Shown here piece after piece: positions 43,679 to 51,405 of a stretch of DNA of 64,000 nucleotides; the first letter of the stretch is position 1; every line of letters starts with the position of its first letter. The stretch is from assembly GCF_022213955.1 (NCBI RefSeq), contig NZ_JAKNTW010000045.1:1-64000 (forward strand). Direction: 5' to 3'. Source of the stretch: Dolomitihabitans soli. GTDB lineage: Bacteria; Actinomycetota; Actinomycetes; Streptosporangiales; Streptosporangiaceae. The notes beneath the pieces are model-generated. The model was not told the DNA's origin. It worked only from the letters and a program-made list of their open reading frames with translations, and did not search any database. The position numbers and the translations under genes are program-made.

Positions 43679-43768
43679 TCACGACCGTACGTGGTAGGCG
43701 CGACACAGCCCCGCAGCCAGCCGGCACAGGTCCACGTGCAGGCGCTGGAAGAGGATGGTTCGGGTCAC
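43679..43768 (-). CDS. putative cysteine-containing leader peptide upstream of korAB
   Basis: A 29-codon ORF starts with GTG at 43768 and ends with TGA at 43679. It reads MTRTILFQRLHVDLCRLAAG and then LCRAYHVRS. The RLHVDLCRLA..LC core matches the actinobacterial leader-peptide type (HVDLxR with nearby Cys) that I recall upstream of sulfur-assimilation genes. TATAGT lies about 9 bases upstream of the GTG, so translation is probably leaderless. Cysteine-responsive attenuation is a family notion and its control of korAB is inference. The gap 43433-43803 holds nothing else coding; a CCCC/GGGG-rich weak hairpin at about 43596-43617 is the only attenuator candidate I see. Confidence 0.6.
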   Translation of the reverse strand: MTRTILFQRLHVDLCRLAAGLCRAYHVRS

Positions 43769-43803
43769 GAGGTCTAACTATATGTCCCCGTGCAATCGGA
43801 AGG

Positions 43804-45261
43804 TTATCGGAGTCGTGCCGTAGTGGCGGTCGGGCCGCCCGCGTGGTACGTCTGTCCGGGCATCATGGGCTGCGTGCCGTACAGCTCGGGGACGGTCACG
43901 AAGATGTAGCCGCGCCTGGTGAGCTCGTCGAGCACGGTGGGCATCGCGTCGACGGTGGAACCGGAGACGCCGTGCAGCGCGATGATCGCGCCGGGCCTGG
44001 CGCCCTTGACCGTTCTGCGGACGACGTCGGCCGGGTCCCTGAGATACTCGTCGCCGGGGTCGACGTTCCACCGTACGAGTGAGAGGCCCATCCGCTCGGC
44101 GACCATGGCGACCTCGGGACCTGCGGATCCGTAGGGGGCGCGGGCCAGCGTCGGGGTCTGGCCGACGGCGGCGTGCACGGCGTTCTGGGTACGGCCGAGC
44201 TGGTCGGCGATCCGGTTGGCGGACAGCGCGGCCAGGTTCCGGTGCGACCAGGAGTGGTTGCCGATCACATGTCCTTCGTCGCGCATCCGGCGCAGCAGGT
44301 CGGGCTGGGCGATGGCGTTGCTGCCCGTGACGAAGAAGGTCGCCCGTGCACCGCGCGCGGCCAGCGCGGACAGCAAACGGGGGGTGTGGGCGCCCGGGCC
44401 GTCGTTGAACGTCAGGGCGACACACTTCCTCGGGGCACAGTCCGTCTCACCGAAGTCTGTGCTCCGCGTGTGCTCCCGCTTGCTGGTGAGGACCTGGACG
44501 GGCGGCACGTCCGCGACGGCCGGGGTCTCGGCCGCGGCACGCGCCGCGACCCCCGCCGCCGACAGCAGCGGCGCGGCCTGCGCCCGGGGTACGGCGACGG
44601 CCACCCGGCCCAGCGAACCCGCTCCCACCTGGAAGTCGTCGAACTCGGCGACCAGGTCGCCCTTGCGGTTGAAGGCGAGGGAGTCGAAGAGGTTCGGGTC
44701 GGCCGTCACGGCGTCCACGTCCACGCCGTGCTTCCTGTCCTTGAGCCGGGCCTTGACCAGACCGGCCAGGGTGGTCAGGCCGGCCTGCCCGTTGAGCAGG
44801 CCGGTGGAGCTCAGCGGGCGGTTGGCGGGCCGGTCGTGCCACACGGTGCGCTGAGAGTCGCTCCAACCGGAGCCGTCGAACTCGCCGGTCCGCAGCCGGA
44901 CGCCGATGATCTTTTCGGAGACGGCGGAGAGCTGCCAGTCGATGTTGAGCTCAGGAGTGGGGCCGGCGGCGCGGGTCGCCCGGGTGAAGGCGCGGAGCTG
45001 GGCGGTCACCTCGGCGTGCAGTTGGTGCGACAGCGCGGGATCGGCCGCGAGCGTGGGGTAGGTGATGTGGACCCGGCGGCTGGGGGCCTTAGCGGTGATC
45101 GTGCGGGTGCTCAGGCCGCCCACCCGGGAGGGGTCGGCGAAGCCGATCATCGTGGGTTCGGCGGGCAGCGGGGCGTCGTGGGTGGGGGGGTTGCCCAGGC
45201 CGCAGGCGGTGACGGTGGCGGCCAGCAACGCGATTCCGCTGGTGAATCGCAGTTTGAGCAT
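43804..45261 (-). CDS. polysaccharide deacetylase (NodB-type) lipoprotein
   Basis: This 485-aa protein has a signal peptide with lipobox (LAATVTAC, Cys at about 20), a DUF3298-like region (about 60-245), and a C-terminal NodB domain (about 275-470). Metal-site motifs are present: HSWSHRNL (motif 2), RAPYGS (motif 3), WNVDPGDEY (motif 4) and IALHGVSG (motif 5). Motif 1 reads LTFNDGPG instead of TFDDGP: the catalytic-base Asp is Asn while the metal Asp remains. It is located on the outer face of the membrane and might deacetylate polysaccharide or peptidoglycan if active. It is monocistronic. Confidence 0.88.
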   Translation of the reverse strand: MLKLRFTSGIALLAATVTACGLGNPPTHDAPLPAEPTMIGFADPSRVGGLSTRTITAKAPSRRVHITYPTLAADPALSHQLHAEVTAQLRAFTRATRAAGPTPELNIDWQLSAVSEKIIGVRLRTGEFDGSGWSDSQRTVWHDRPANRPLSSTGLLNGQAGLTTLAGLVKARLKDRKHGVDVDAVTADPNLFDSLAFNRKGDLVAEFDDFQVGAGSLGRVAVAVPRAQAAPLLSAAGVAARAAAETPAVADVPPVQVLTSKREHTRSTDFGETDCAPRKCVALTFNDGPGAHTPRLLSALAARGARATFFVTGSNAIAQPDLLRRMRDEGHVIGNHSWSHRNLAALSANRIADQLGRTQNAVHAAVGQTPTLARAPYGSAGPEVAMVAERMGLSLVRWNVDPGDEYLRDPADVVRRTVKGARPGAIIALHGVSGSTVDAMPTVLDELTRRGYIFVTVPELYGTQPMMPGQTYHAGGPTATTARLR

Positions 45262-45369
45262 GCAGGCCAGGTTATGGGTCGAAATATCGGTTTAAACGGG
45301 GCTTTGCGGTGATTTGGGGGGATGGGGAGGGAGCTTTTGGAACCCGTGCTTGCGGGTTATGGTGGCGAG

Positions 45370-45741
45370 ATGAGCGGATACTTCGGCGCTTACGCGCTGG
45401 TCGCCGTGTTCCTGGCGATCGGCGTGGCCGTGGTCGCCGGGGCGCTGTTCGTCAACCGGCTGCTCCGGCCCACCCGGCCCACGCCCGAGAAGCTGCTCAC
45501 CTACGAGTGCGGGGTCGATCCGGTGGGGGAGGGCTGGGCCCAGTCCCAGGTGCGCTACTACGTCTTCACCTACCTCTACGTCGTCTTCGCGGTGGACGCC
45601 GTCTTCCTCTTCCCCTGGGCCACCGTCTACGCCGCGCCGGGCTTCGGGATGACCACGCTGGTGGAGATGTTCCTCTTCCTCGGCTTCATCGCGCTGGGCA
45701 TCGTCTACGCCTGGCGCAAACGCGTACTCGCCTGGACGTGA
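45370..45741 (+). CDS. nuoA: complex I subunit A (NuoA)
   Basis: This 123-aa protein has three spans and the NuoA motif [42 protein letters not shown]. In complex I it forms part of the membrane arm next to the quinone channel. The ATG at 45370 was chosen because the N-terminus [11 protein letters not shown] aligns with the first span; an ATG at 45322 is in frame. It opens the nuoABCH unit. The long Glu/Asp-containing loop matches the second (Nuo2-type) copy in actinomycetes, as I recall it. Confidence 0.9.
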   Translation: MSGYFGAYALVAVFLAIGVAVVAGALFVNRLLRPTRPTPEKLLTYECGVDPVGEGWAQSQVRYYVFTYLYVVFAVDAVFLFPWATVYAAPGFGMTTLVEMFLFLGFIALGIVYAWRKRVLAWT

Positions 45742-45763
45742 GTCTGCATGGAGAATGCGTGAC

Positions 45764-46288
45764 ATGGCGGATCTCCCGATGCCCACCGTTGGACCGGTCT
45801 CCCGGCTAGCGCCCAAACCCATGCGGTTCATCCTCAACTGGGGACGCAGATACTCCCTGTGGGTGTTCAACTTCGGGCTGGCGTGCTGCGCGATCGAGTT
45901 CATCGCCACCTCGATGAGCAGGCACGACTTCATCCGTTTCGGCGTGATCCCGTTCGCGAACGGGCCCCGGCAGGCCGACCTGATGATCGTCTCAGGCACG
46001 GTCACCGACAAGATGGCCCCCGCCGTGAAACGGCTCTACGAGCAGATGCCCGACCCCAAGTACGTCATCTCCTTCGGAGCGTGCTCCAACAGCGGCGGCC
46101 CCTACTGGGACTCCTACTGCGTGACCAAGGGCGTCGACCAGATCATCCCCGTCGACGTCTACATCCCCGGCTGCCCGCCCAGACCCGAGGCGCTCCTGCA
46201 CGGCATCATGAAACTCCAGGAGCAGATCGCCGCCGAGACGCTGAGCGACCGCTACGTCTGGTCCCGCTCCCAGGGCGGCGACTCATGA
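45764..46288 (+). CDS. nuoB: complex I subunit B (NuoB, [4Fe-4S] N2)
   Basis: This 174-aa protein carries the four Cys that bind the N2 cluster: the CC pair in LACCAIEF, the Cys in [12 protein letters not shown] and that in [14 protein letters not shown]2 is the last electron carrier before quinone. The ATG at 45764 has GGAGA about 10 bases upstream and was preferred to ATG 45755. It is coupled by a 4-base overlap to nuoC. No nuoD, the usual partner around N2 and the quinone site, is in the window. Confidence 0.95.
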   Translation: MADLPMPTVGPVSRLAPKPMRFILNWGRRYSLWVFNFGLACCAIEFIATSMSRHDFIRFGVIPFANGPRQADLMIVSGTVTDKMAPAVKRLYEQMPDPKYVISFGACSNSGGPYWDSYCVTKGVDQIIPVDVYIPGCPPRPEALLHGIMKLQEQIAAETLSDRYVWSRSQGGDS

Positions 46289-46821
46289 AGGACGCCCTGA
46301 CCAGCCGGTACGGCGAGCAGCGGGTCTCCGAGTCCTTCGGCCAGCTCACCGTTGACGTCGAGCCCGGCTCCTGGCTCGACCTGCTCGGCTACGCCCGCGA
46401 CGAGTTGGGCTGCGCGTTCTTCGACTGGCTGACCGGGGTCGACGACCCGCCCGAGGGCTTCTCCGTGGTGGCCCACGTCTTCAACCCGGACACCCGGGAG
46501 CACCTCCTGCTCCGCACCGCCGTACCCCTGGCCGACCCCAGGCTGGCCAGTGCCGTGGGCGTCTTCCGGGGAGCCGACTGGCACGAGCGGGAGACCTTCG
46601 AGATGTTCGGCGTGATCTTCGAGGGGCATCCCCACCTGGTTCCGCTGCTGCTGCCCGACGGTTTCGAGGGGCATCCGCTGCGCAAGGACTTCGTGCTCGC
46701 CGCGAGGGTCGCCAAGGCGTGGCCCGGCGCGAAGGAGCCCGGCGAGTCCGACCACGGCTCCCCGAGCCGCCGCAAGACCCTGCCGCCCGGAGTTCCCGCT
46801 GATTGGGGTCGCGATGCCTGA
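46285..46821 (+). CDS. nuoC: complex I subunit C (NuoC, 30-kDa)
   Basis: This 178-aa protein contains the Complex1_30kDa signature [20 protein letters not shown]...GHPLRKDF (about 92-135). It normally docks NuoB to NuoD, which is absent here. The Lys/Pro-rich tail (about 150-178) is longer than the core needs. The ATG overlaps the nuoB stop by 4 bases; its end overlaps nuoH by 8. Confidence 0.9.
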   Translation: MKDALTSRYGEQRVSESFGQLTVDVEPGSWLDLLGYARDELGCAFFDWLTGVDDPPEGFSVVAHVFNPDTREHLLLRTAVPLADPRLASAVGVFRGADWHERETFEMFGVIFEGHPHLVPLLLPDGFEGHPLRKDFVLAARVAKAWPGAKEPGESDHGSPSRRKTLPPGVPADWGRDA

Positions 46822-47767
46822 GGTGCTCGACGTCCTGATCAGGATCGTGGCGATCGTCGCCGTCTTTCTGGTCCTGCCCCTGATCGTCGGACAGACCGAG
46901 CACAAGGTCATGGCCCACATGCAGGCCCGCCTCGGCCCGATGTACGCGGGCGGCTTCCACGGCTGGGCCCAGCTCATCGCCGACGGCGTGAAGTTCATGC
47001 AGAAGGAGGACGTGATCCCCACCGCGGCCGACCGCCGCGTCTTCGCCCTGGCTCCCGGCGTCGCCCTGGTGCCCTACCTCCTGGTGCTGGTCGTCATCCC
47101 GATCGGCCCCGGCCTCATCGGCGCCGACCTCGACGCCGGACTGTTCTACGTGCTCGCCGTGATGGGGATCGGCGTGCTCGGCTCGATCATGGCGGGCTGG
47201 TCCTCCGGCAACAAGTACTCCGTGCTCGGCGGCATGCGCTCGGCCGCTCAGCTCATGTCGTACGAGCTGCCGCTGGTCCTGGCGGCCTCCTCCGTCGCGA
47301 TGGCCGCGGGCACGCTGTCGCTGCCCGGCATCGTGGAGGCATGGCAGTGGTGGTGGCTTCCGTGGCAGGCGATCGGCGGCGTCGTCTTCTTCGTCGCCGG
47401 GCTCGCGGAGCTGCGCCGCCCGCCGTTCGACATGCCGATCGCCGAGTCGGAGCTGATCATGGGCCCGATGACCGAGTACACCGGCATGCGTTTCGCCCTC
47501 TTCATGCTGGCCGAGTACGTCGGCATCGTGGTGCTCTCCGCGCTGACCGCCGTGCTGTTCCTCGGCGGCTGGCACGGCCCGCTGCTGCCCGGCCCGGTGT
47601 GGATGCTGATCAAGGTCTTCGCGCTGGCCTTCGTGGTCATCTGGCTCCGCGTCAGCTACCCCCGCCTGCGCGAGGACCAGCTCCAGAAGCTCGCCTGGAT
47701 GGGCCTCGTCCCGCTCGCCCTCGCCCAGCTCGCCCTCACCGGGGTGGTCCGCGTCCTTCTCCCCTGA
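46814..47767 (+). CDS. nuoH: complex I subunit H (NuoH)
   Basis: This 317-aa membrane protein has about eight spans and the NuoH hallmarks ERKxxGxxQxRLGP-like segment ([23 protein letters not shown]) and the EL-type [35 protein letters not shown]. It forms the quinone-proximal part of the proton path. nuoH is followed by a 368-base region with tandem repeats and the convergent kinase gene, after which the operon resumes at nuoI. The start is an ATG at 46814. Confidence 0.94.
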   Translation: MPEVLDVLIRIVAIVAVFLVLPLIVGQTEHKVMAHMQARLGPMYAGGFHGWAQLIADGVKFMQKEDVIPTAADRRVFALAPGVALVPYLLVLVVIPIGPGLIGADLDAGLFYVLAVMGIGVLGSIMAGWSSGNKYSVLGGMRSAAQLMSYELPLVLAASSVAMAAGTLSLPGIVEAWQWWWLPWQAIGGVVFFVAGLAELRRPPFDMPIAESELIMGPMTEYTGMRFALFMLAEYVGIVVLSALTAVLFLGGWHGPLLPGPVWMLIKVFALAFVVIWLRVSYPRLREDQLQKLAWMGLVPLALAQLALTGVVRVLLP

Positions 47768-47770
47768 CCC

Positions 47771-48058
47771 GACGGACGCGGCTGGGGGCGTTCCTCAGGT
47801 GTCGCCTGACGTGCGCTCGCAGGCCGCGCCCTTGGGCTGGGTCGTACTTCGCCCTTCCGGGCGCGACGGGCGCGGCTGGGGGCGTTCTGCGGGTGTTGCC
47901 TGACGTGCGCTCGCAGGCCGCGCCCTTGGCCTGGGCCGTACTTCGCCCTTCCGGACGCGACGGACGCGGCTGTGGGCGTTCCGCGGGCGTCGTCTGACGG
48001 GTGGACCGCAGGCCGCGGCCCTGGCCTCGCCTGGGCCGTACTGCGCCGTCGTGACCGG
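47771..48058. repeat. three tandem copies of a 94-bp GC-rich unit
   Basis: Unit starts are at 47771, 47865 and 47959 (period 94). Copies 1 and 2 are about 90% alike by eye; copy 3 is more diverged and a few bases longer. Each unit starts near GACGGACGCGGCTG and contains GTGCGCTCGCAGGCC and GTACTTCGCCCTT, or diverged versions of them. No frame is open across all copies. The repeat fills most of the gap between nuoH and the convergent kinase gene. Confidence 0.88.
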
Positions 48059-48135
48059 CGCCCGGCGGGCGGGTGCCGGTGGCCGCCCAGGACGCGGATC
48101 CCGACAGGACGCCGTGCAGGGTCGAGAGCCGGCCG

Positions 48136-49491
48136 TCAGTGCACGATGCCGAGCATGATGTCGGAGGCGTCGGGACGGCGGTGCGGGCGCTTGTCGAGGC
48201 AGGAGGCGATGAGGGGGCGGATGGGCGGGGGGAGGCAGGCCAGGTCGGGGTGGTGGTTGAGCACGCGGTTGACGATGGCGGGCATGGAGTCGTCCCCGAA
48301 CGCGGGCCGTCCCGAGGCGGCGAAGATCATCGTGGCCGCCCAGCTGAACACGTCGGACTGCGGTGACACGTCGCCCCCGGCGAACTGCTCGGGTGACATG
48401 TAGGAGGGCGTGCCGACGATCTTGCCGGAGGTGGCGCTGTTCTGGTCGAGGGCGCGGGCGATGCCGAAGTCGATGACCCGGGGGCCGTCCGGGCCGATCA
48501 GCACGTTGGCCGGTTTGAAGTCGCGGTGCACGATCCCGGCGCGGTGGATGGCCGCCAGGGCGCCCGCGGTGGCCAGGGCCAGCCGGGTCAGCCCGTCCGC
48601 GGCGCGCGGGCCCTCCTCCTGGACGAGCCGCTCCAGGGACCTGCCCTCGACGTACTCGCTGACGATGTAGGCGGAGTCGTCGTCCATCCGCACGTCGAGC
48701 ACCCGCGCGGTGGAGAACGGCGCGACCTTGCGCGCCGCGTCGACCTCGCGGACGAACCGGCTCTTGGCGACCGGGTCACCGCTGAACCAGTCGTGCAGGA
48801 CCTTCACCGCCACCTTCATGCCGTCGGGCGCGACGCCCAGGTAGACGACGCCCTGGCCGCCCCTGCCGAGCTGCCCGACCAGGCGGTAGGGACCGAGCCG
48901 GCCGGGATCGGTGGCACGCAGCGGCTGCACGGCCCCGCCCGCCGCACGGGGCCCGCGCTGGGGCCCGCCCTGGGGGCCGCGCGGCAGCGTCGGGGCGGTG
49001 CGGGGGGCATGCGAGGCCGTCGGTCCGTACGGCACGCCCAGGGGGGCGGGCGCCGGACGCACGGGGCGGAAGACCCTCGACCGGATCAGCAGGGCGTGCA
49101 CCGTGCCGCCGATGACCGAGCCCAGAATGCCCACCATCATGAGCGCGTTGAGCCAGCCGGGGGCGTCTTCGACCTTCTCGTATCCGGCGATGGCCCCCCA
49201 GAAGACCACGGTGCCCGCGCCGTACAGGACCGCGCCGGCGACGAGTGACGCGCTCTTCAGCCGGGCGGCGGCGTGGCCCATGATGAACGGCGTGCCCACG
49301 CCGCAGGTGAGCAGGGGCACCATGGCCCACATGACGGTCAGGACGATCGGCGTGCCGGGCGGCGGGTGGGCGATCGGATAGGCCCCGGTGGGGACGGGCG
49401 GGTAGGTCGGCGGGGGGTGGCCGGGGAGCGACGGCGCGCCGGGTGGGGGGTATCGCCCCGGCCCGCCCGGTGGCCCGCTCGCAGATGCCAT
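48136..49491 (-). CDS. Ser/Thr protein kinase with N-terminal membrane region
   Basis: This 451-aa protein has a Pro/Gly-rich N-terminus, four hydrophobic spans (about 50-155), a Pro-rich linker, then a Hanks-type kinase domain (about 200-451). The kinase motifs are all present: VGQLGRGGQGVVYLG, KVAVKVL, HRDFKPANVL, VIDFGIA, and GTPSYMSPEQF. The layout (membrane first, kinase last) is the reverse of PknB-type kinases and there is no sensor domain. TATCCT lies 7 bases upstream of the ATG, so it may be leaderless. It is antiparallel between nuoH and nuoI. Confidence 0.9.
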   Translation of the reverse strand: MASASGPPGGPGRYPPPGAPSLPGHPPPTYPPVPTGAYPIAHPPPGTPIVLTVMWAMVPLLTCGVGTPFIMGHAAARLKSASLVAGAVLYGAGTVVFWGAIAGYEKVEDAPGWLNALMMVGILGSVIGGTVHALLIRSRVFRPVRPAPAPLGVPYGPTASHAPRTAPTLPRGPQGGPQRGPRAAGGAVQPLRATDPGRLGPYRLVGQLGRGGQGVVYLGVAPDGMKVAVKVLHDWFSGDPVAKSRFVREVDAARKVAPFSTARVLDVRMDDDSAYIVSEYVEGRSLERLVQEEGPRAADGLTRLALATAGALAAIHRAGIVHRDFKPANVLIGPDGPRVIDFGIARALDQNSATSGKIVGTPSYMSPEQFAGGDVSPQSDVFSWAATMIFAASGRPAFGDDSMPAIVNRVLNHHPDLACLPPPIRPLIASCLDKRPHRRPDASDIMLGIVH

Positions 49492-49498
49492 GGCGCGA

Positions 49499-49504
49499 AG
49501 GATA
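49499..49504 (-). promoter_or_regulatory. -10 box of the kinase gene (leaderless)
   Basis: On the minus strand TATCCT is followed by 7 bases to the ATG at 49491 with no Shine-Dalgarno. No convincing -35 is seen. Confidence 0.4.
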
Positions 49505-49543
49505 CGGATCCCAGGTCCGCTGCGCATATGGCTGCGGTATCGA

Positions 49544-49638
49544 TGTGGACAAGGATCTCCGAGCCTGTGGATAACTCGGCGACCTGTGTCCACAGGGGTG
49601 TGGATAACCTCTTGATTCTGTGGAAAAGCTGGGGACAA
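49544..49638. promoter_or_regulatory. cluster of DnaA-box-like 9-mers
   Basis: Six 9-mers match TTRTCCACA or differ by one base. On the minus strand: TTGTCCACA (49544-49552), TTATCCACA (49566-49574 and 49599-49607), TTTTCCACA (49619-49627) and TTGTCCCCA (49630-49638). On the plus strand: GTGTCCACA (49586-49594). They lie between the kinase start and the nuoI start. DnaA binding is predicted from the actinobacterial box consensus; no dnaA or dnaN is near, so this is not an ordinary oriC. Confidence 0.75.
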
Positions 49639-49688
49639 GTGCTCGCGCACATTCACCTTCTGGGCAAGGTGCGTCATGATGTTGAATC

Positions 49689-50465
49689 GTGGCGCACATA
49701 CCAGGAGTCGGACTGGCCAAGGGGCTGTCGGTCACCCTGCGGCACATGCTGAGCAGATCGGTGACCCAGCAGTACCCCGAGGTTCACCCCGACCTGCCCG
49801 CGCGCAGCCGTGGCGTGATCGCGCTCGTGGAGGAGAACTGCACGGTCTGCATGCTGTGCGCCCGTGAGTGCCCCGACTGGTGCATCTACATCGACTCCCA
49901 CAAGGAGACGCTGCCCGCGCCCGAGGGCGGCCGGCCCCGTGCCCGCAACGCGCTCGACCGGTTCGCGATCGACTTCTCCCTGTGCATGTACTGCGGGATC
50001 TGCATCGAGGTGTGCCCGTTCGACGCGCTGTTCTGGTCACCCGAGTTCGAGTACGCGGAGCACGACATCCGCAACCTTCTCCACGAGAAGGACCGGCTGC
50101 GCGAATGGGTCGAGACCGTCCCGCCGCCGCCCGCCCACGACGCCGCCGCCGACCCGCCCAAGGAACTCGCCGCGGCCGCCCGCCCGCCTCGCCCCGCGCC
50201 CGCCGCCCCGCGCGACCCCGCCGCCGAGGAGCCCCCGCCGCCCAAGGAGCGGCCGCGCAGTACGGCGGGGCCGTCCGCCGGCCACGCGGCCGTGCGGGCG
50301 ATCAAGCCGCCGGGCGCGCTGCCGAAGAAGGAGTCGTCCACAGGCCGGCCGGCGGACGACCCGTTATCCACAGAATCTCGTTCGGGTTCGGCGCCCGACC
50401 CCGCGCCGAGGAAGAGTCGCCCGCAGGAATCCAGCGAGCCACGGGAGCCTGAGGAGGAGCCGTGA
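49689..50465 (+). CDS. nuoI: complex I subunit I (NuoI, two [4Fe-4S]) with long tail
   Basis: This 258-aa protein has two ferredoxin-type motifs, [12 protein letters not shown] and [12 protein letters not shown] (about 53-64 and 98-109), which carry clusters N6a and N6b. A ~110-residue Pro/Ala/Glu-rich tail (about 150-258) is extra compared with usual NuoI proteins. It starts with GTG at 49689, with CATGAT 8 bases upstream suggesting its own leaderless promoter for nuoI-N. It overlaps the next gene by 1 base. Confidence 0.93.
   Translation: MAHIPGVGLAKGLSVTLRHMLSRSVTQQYPEVHPDLPARSRGVIALVEENCTVCMLCARECPDWCIYIDSHKETLPAPEGGRPRARNALDRFAIDFSLCMYCGICIEVCPFDALFWSPEFEYAEHDIRNLLHEKDRLREWVETVPPPPAHDAAADPPKELAAAARPPRPAPAAPRDPAAEEPPPPKERPRSTAGPSAGHAAVRAIKPPGALPKKESSTGRPADDPLSTESRSGSAPDPAPRKSRPQESSEPREPEEEP
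50334..50372. promoter_or_regulatory. two further DnaA-box-like 9-mers inside nuoI
   Basis: TCGTCCACA (50334-50342) and a perfect TTATCCACA (50364-50372) lie in the Pro-rich tail coding region, about 700 bases from the main cluster, both on the plus strand. Confidence 0.5.
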
Positions 50466-50998
50466 TGGCCGAGGTGCCGTCCTATCTGTCGCCGACCGGG
50501 CAGGAGATCGTCTTCCTGTTGCTCGGCGCGGTGGCCGTTGGGGCGGCGCTGTTGGTCGTGACCACGAGACAGCTCGTCCACGCCGCGCTCTGGCTGGTCG
50601 TCTGCTTCGGCGCCCTGGCCGGCTGCTACCTCGTGCTGACCGCCGAGTTCGTCGCCTGGGTCCAGGTGCTGATCTACGTGGGCGCCGTCGTGGCGCTGCT
50701 CCTCTTCGGCCTCATGCTCACCCGCGCTCCGATCGGCCGCTCGGCCGACCTCGACAGCGGTAACCGCCCGGTGGCGGCGCTCGTCGCCCTGGCGACCGCC
50801 GCGCTGCTGGTGACCGTGGTGATCGACGGCTTCCGCACCGCCTACGCCGACCTGACCCCCGGCAGAGGCGCCGCGAAGGAGCTCGGAAGCAGCATCTTCC
50901 GCAACTGGGTGCTGCCCTTCGAGGCGCTGTCCGTGCTCCTGCTCGCCGCCCTGATCGGGGCGATCGTGCTGTCTCGCACCGACATCAGGGGGCGGTAG
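50465..50998 (+). CDS. nuoJ: complex I subunit J (NuoJ)
   Basis: This 177-aa protein has five hydrophobic spans and the NuoJ-type [47 protein letters not shown] region. The ATG at 50465 (TGATG junction with nuoI) has GAGGAGG about 7 bases upstream; a GTG at 50462 is alternative. It is part of the antiporter-linked membrane arm. It overlaps nuoK by 1 base. Confidence 0.93.
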   Translation: MAEVPSYLSPTGQEIVFLLLGAVAVGAALLVVTTRQLVHAALWLVVCFGALAGCYLVLTAEFVAWVQVLIYVGAVVALLLFGLMLTRAPIGRSADLDSGNRPVAALVALATAALLVTVVIDGFRTAYADLTPGRGAAKELGSSIFRNWVLPFEALSVLLLAALIGAIVLSRTDIRGR

Positions 50999-51405
50999 TG
51001 CACATCGTCTACCCGGCCGTGGTCTCCGCCCTGCTGTTCTCCATCGGCGTGTACGGCGTGCTCGCCCGGCGCAACACGATCCTGGTGCTGATGTCGGTCG
51101 AGCTCATGCTCAACGCCGTCAACCTCAACCTCGTCGCCTTCGACGTGTGGCTGAGAGACCGGCTGCACAGCGGGCAGGTGCTCACCCTGTTCGTGATCGT
51201 CATCGCCGCCGCCGAGCTGGGCGTCGGGCTGGCGATCGTGCTGGGCGTCTACCGCAACCGGCGGAGCGTCGACCTCGACGGCATGCGCGACCTCGCCGAC
51301 CCGGGCACGGAGCCGGCCGGGATCCCGGGCGACGCGGCGGCCGAGAGCGCCACGACCCCGGTGGCCGCGGAGGCCGCCGCCAGGAGCGGGGAGGCGAAGC
51401 CGTGA
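50998..51405 (+). CDS. nuoK: complex I subunit K (NuoK)
   Basis: This 135-aa protein has three spans and the conserved membrane Glu residues in [16 protein letters not shown] and [17 protein letters not shown], which are part of the proton path. The hydrophilic C-terminal extension (about 100-135) is longer than in typical NuoK. It starts with GTG at 50998 and overlaps nuoL by 4 bases. Confidence 0.93.
   Translation: MHIVYPAVVSALLFSIGVYGVLARRNTILVLMSVELMLNAVNLNLVAFDVWLRDRLHSGQVLTLFVIVIAAAELGVGLAIVLGVYRNRRSVDLDGMRDLADPGTEPAGIPGDAAAESATTPVAAEAAARSGEAKP

Noticed and set aside
45322-45369. Longer NuoA starting at an upstream ATG
   Set aside because: The added 16 residues are polar and the Shine-Dalgarno spacing to 45322 is poor.
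47771-48058. CRISPR array
   Set aside because: The 94-bp units are directly abutting with no distinct spacers, and there are no cas genes.
49544-49638. Interpretation of the DnaA-box cluster as the chromosomal origin
   Set aside because: No dnaA, dnaN, gyrase or rpmH gene is near, and the adjacent genes are a kinase and nuo genes.
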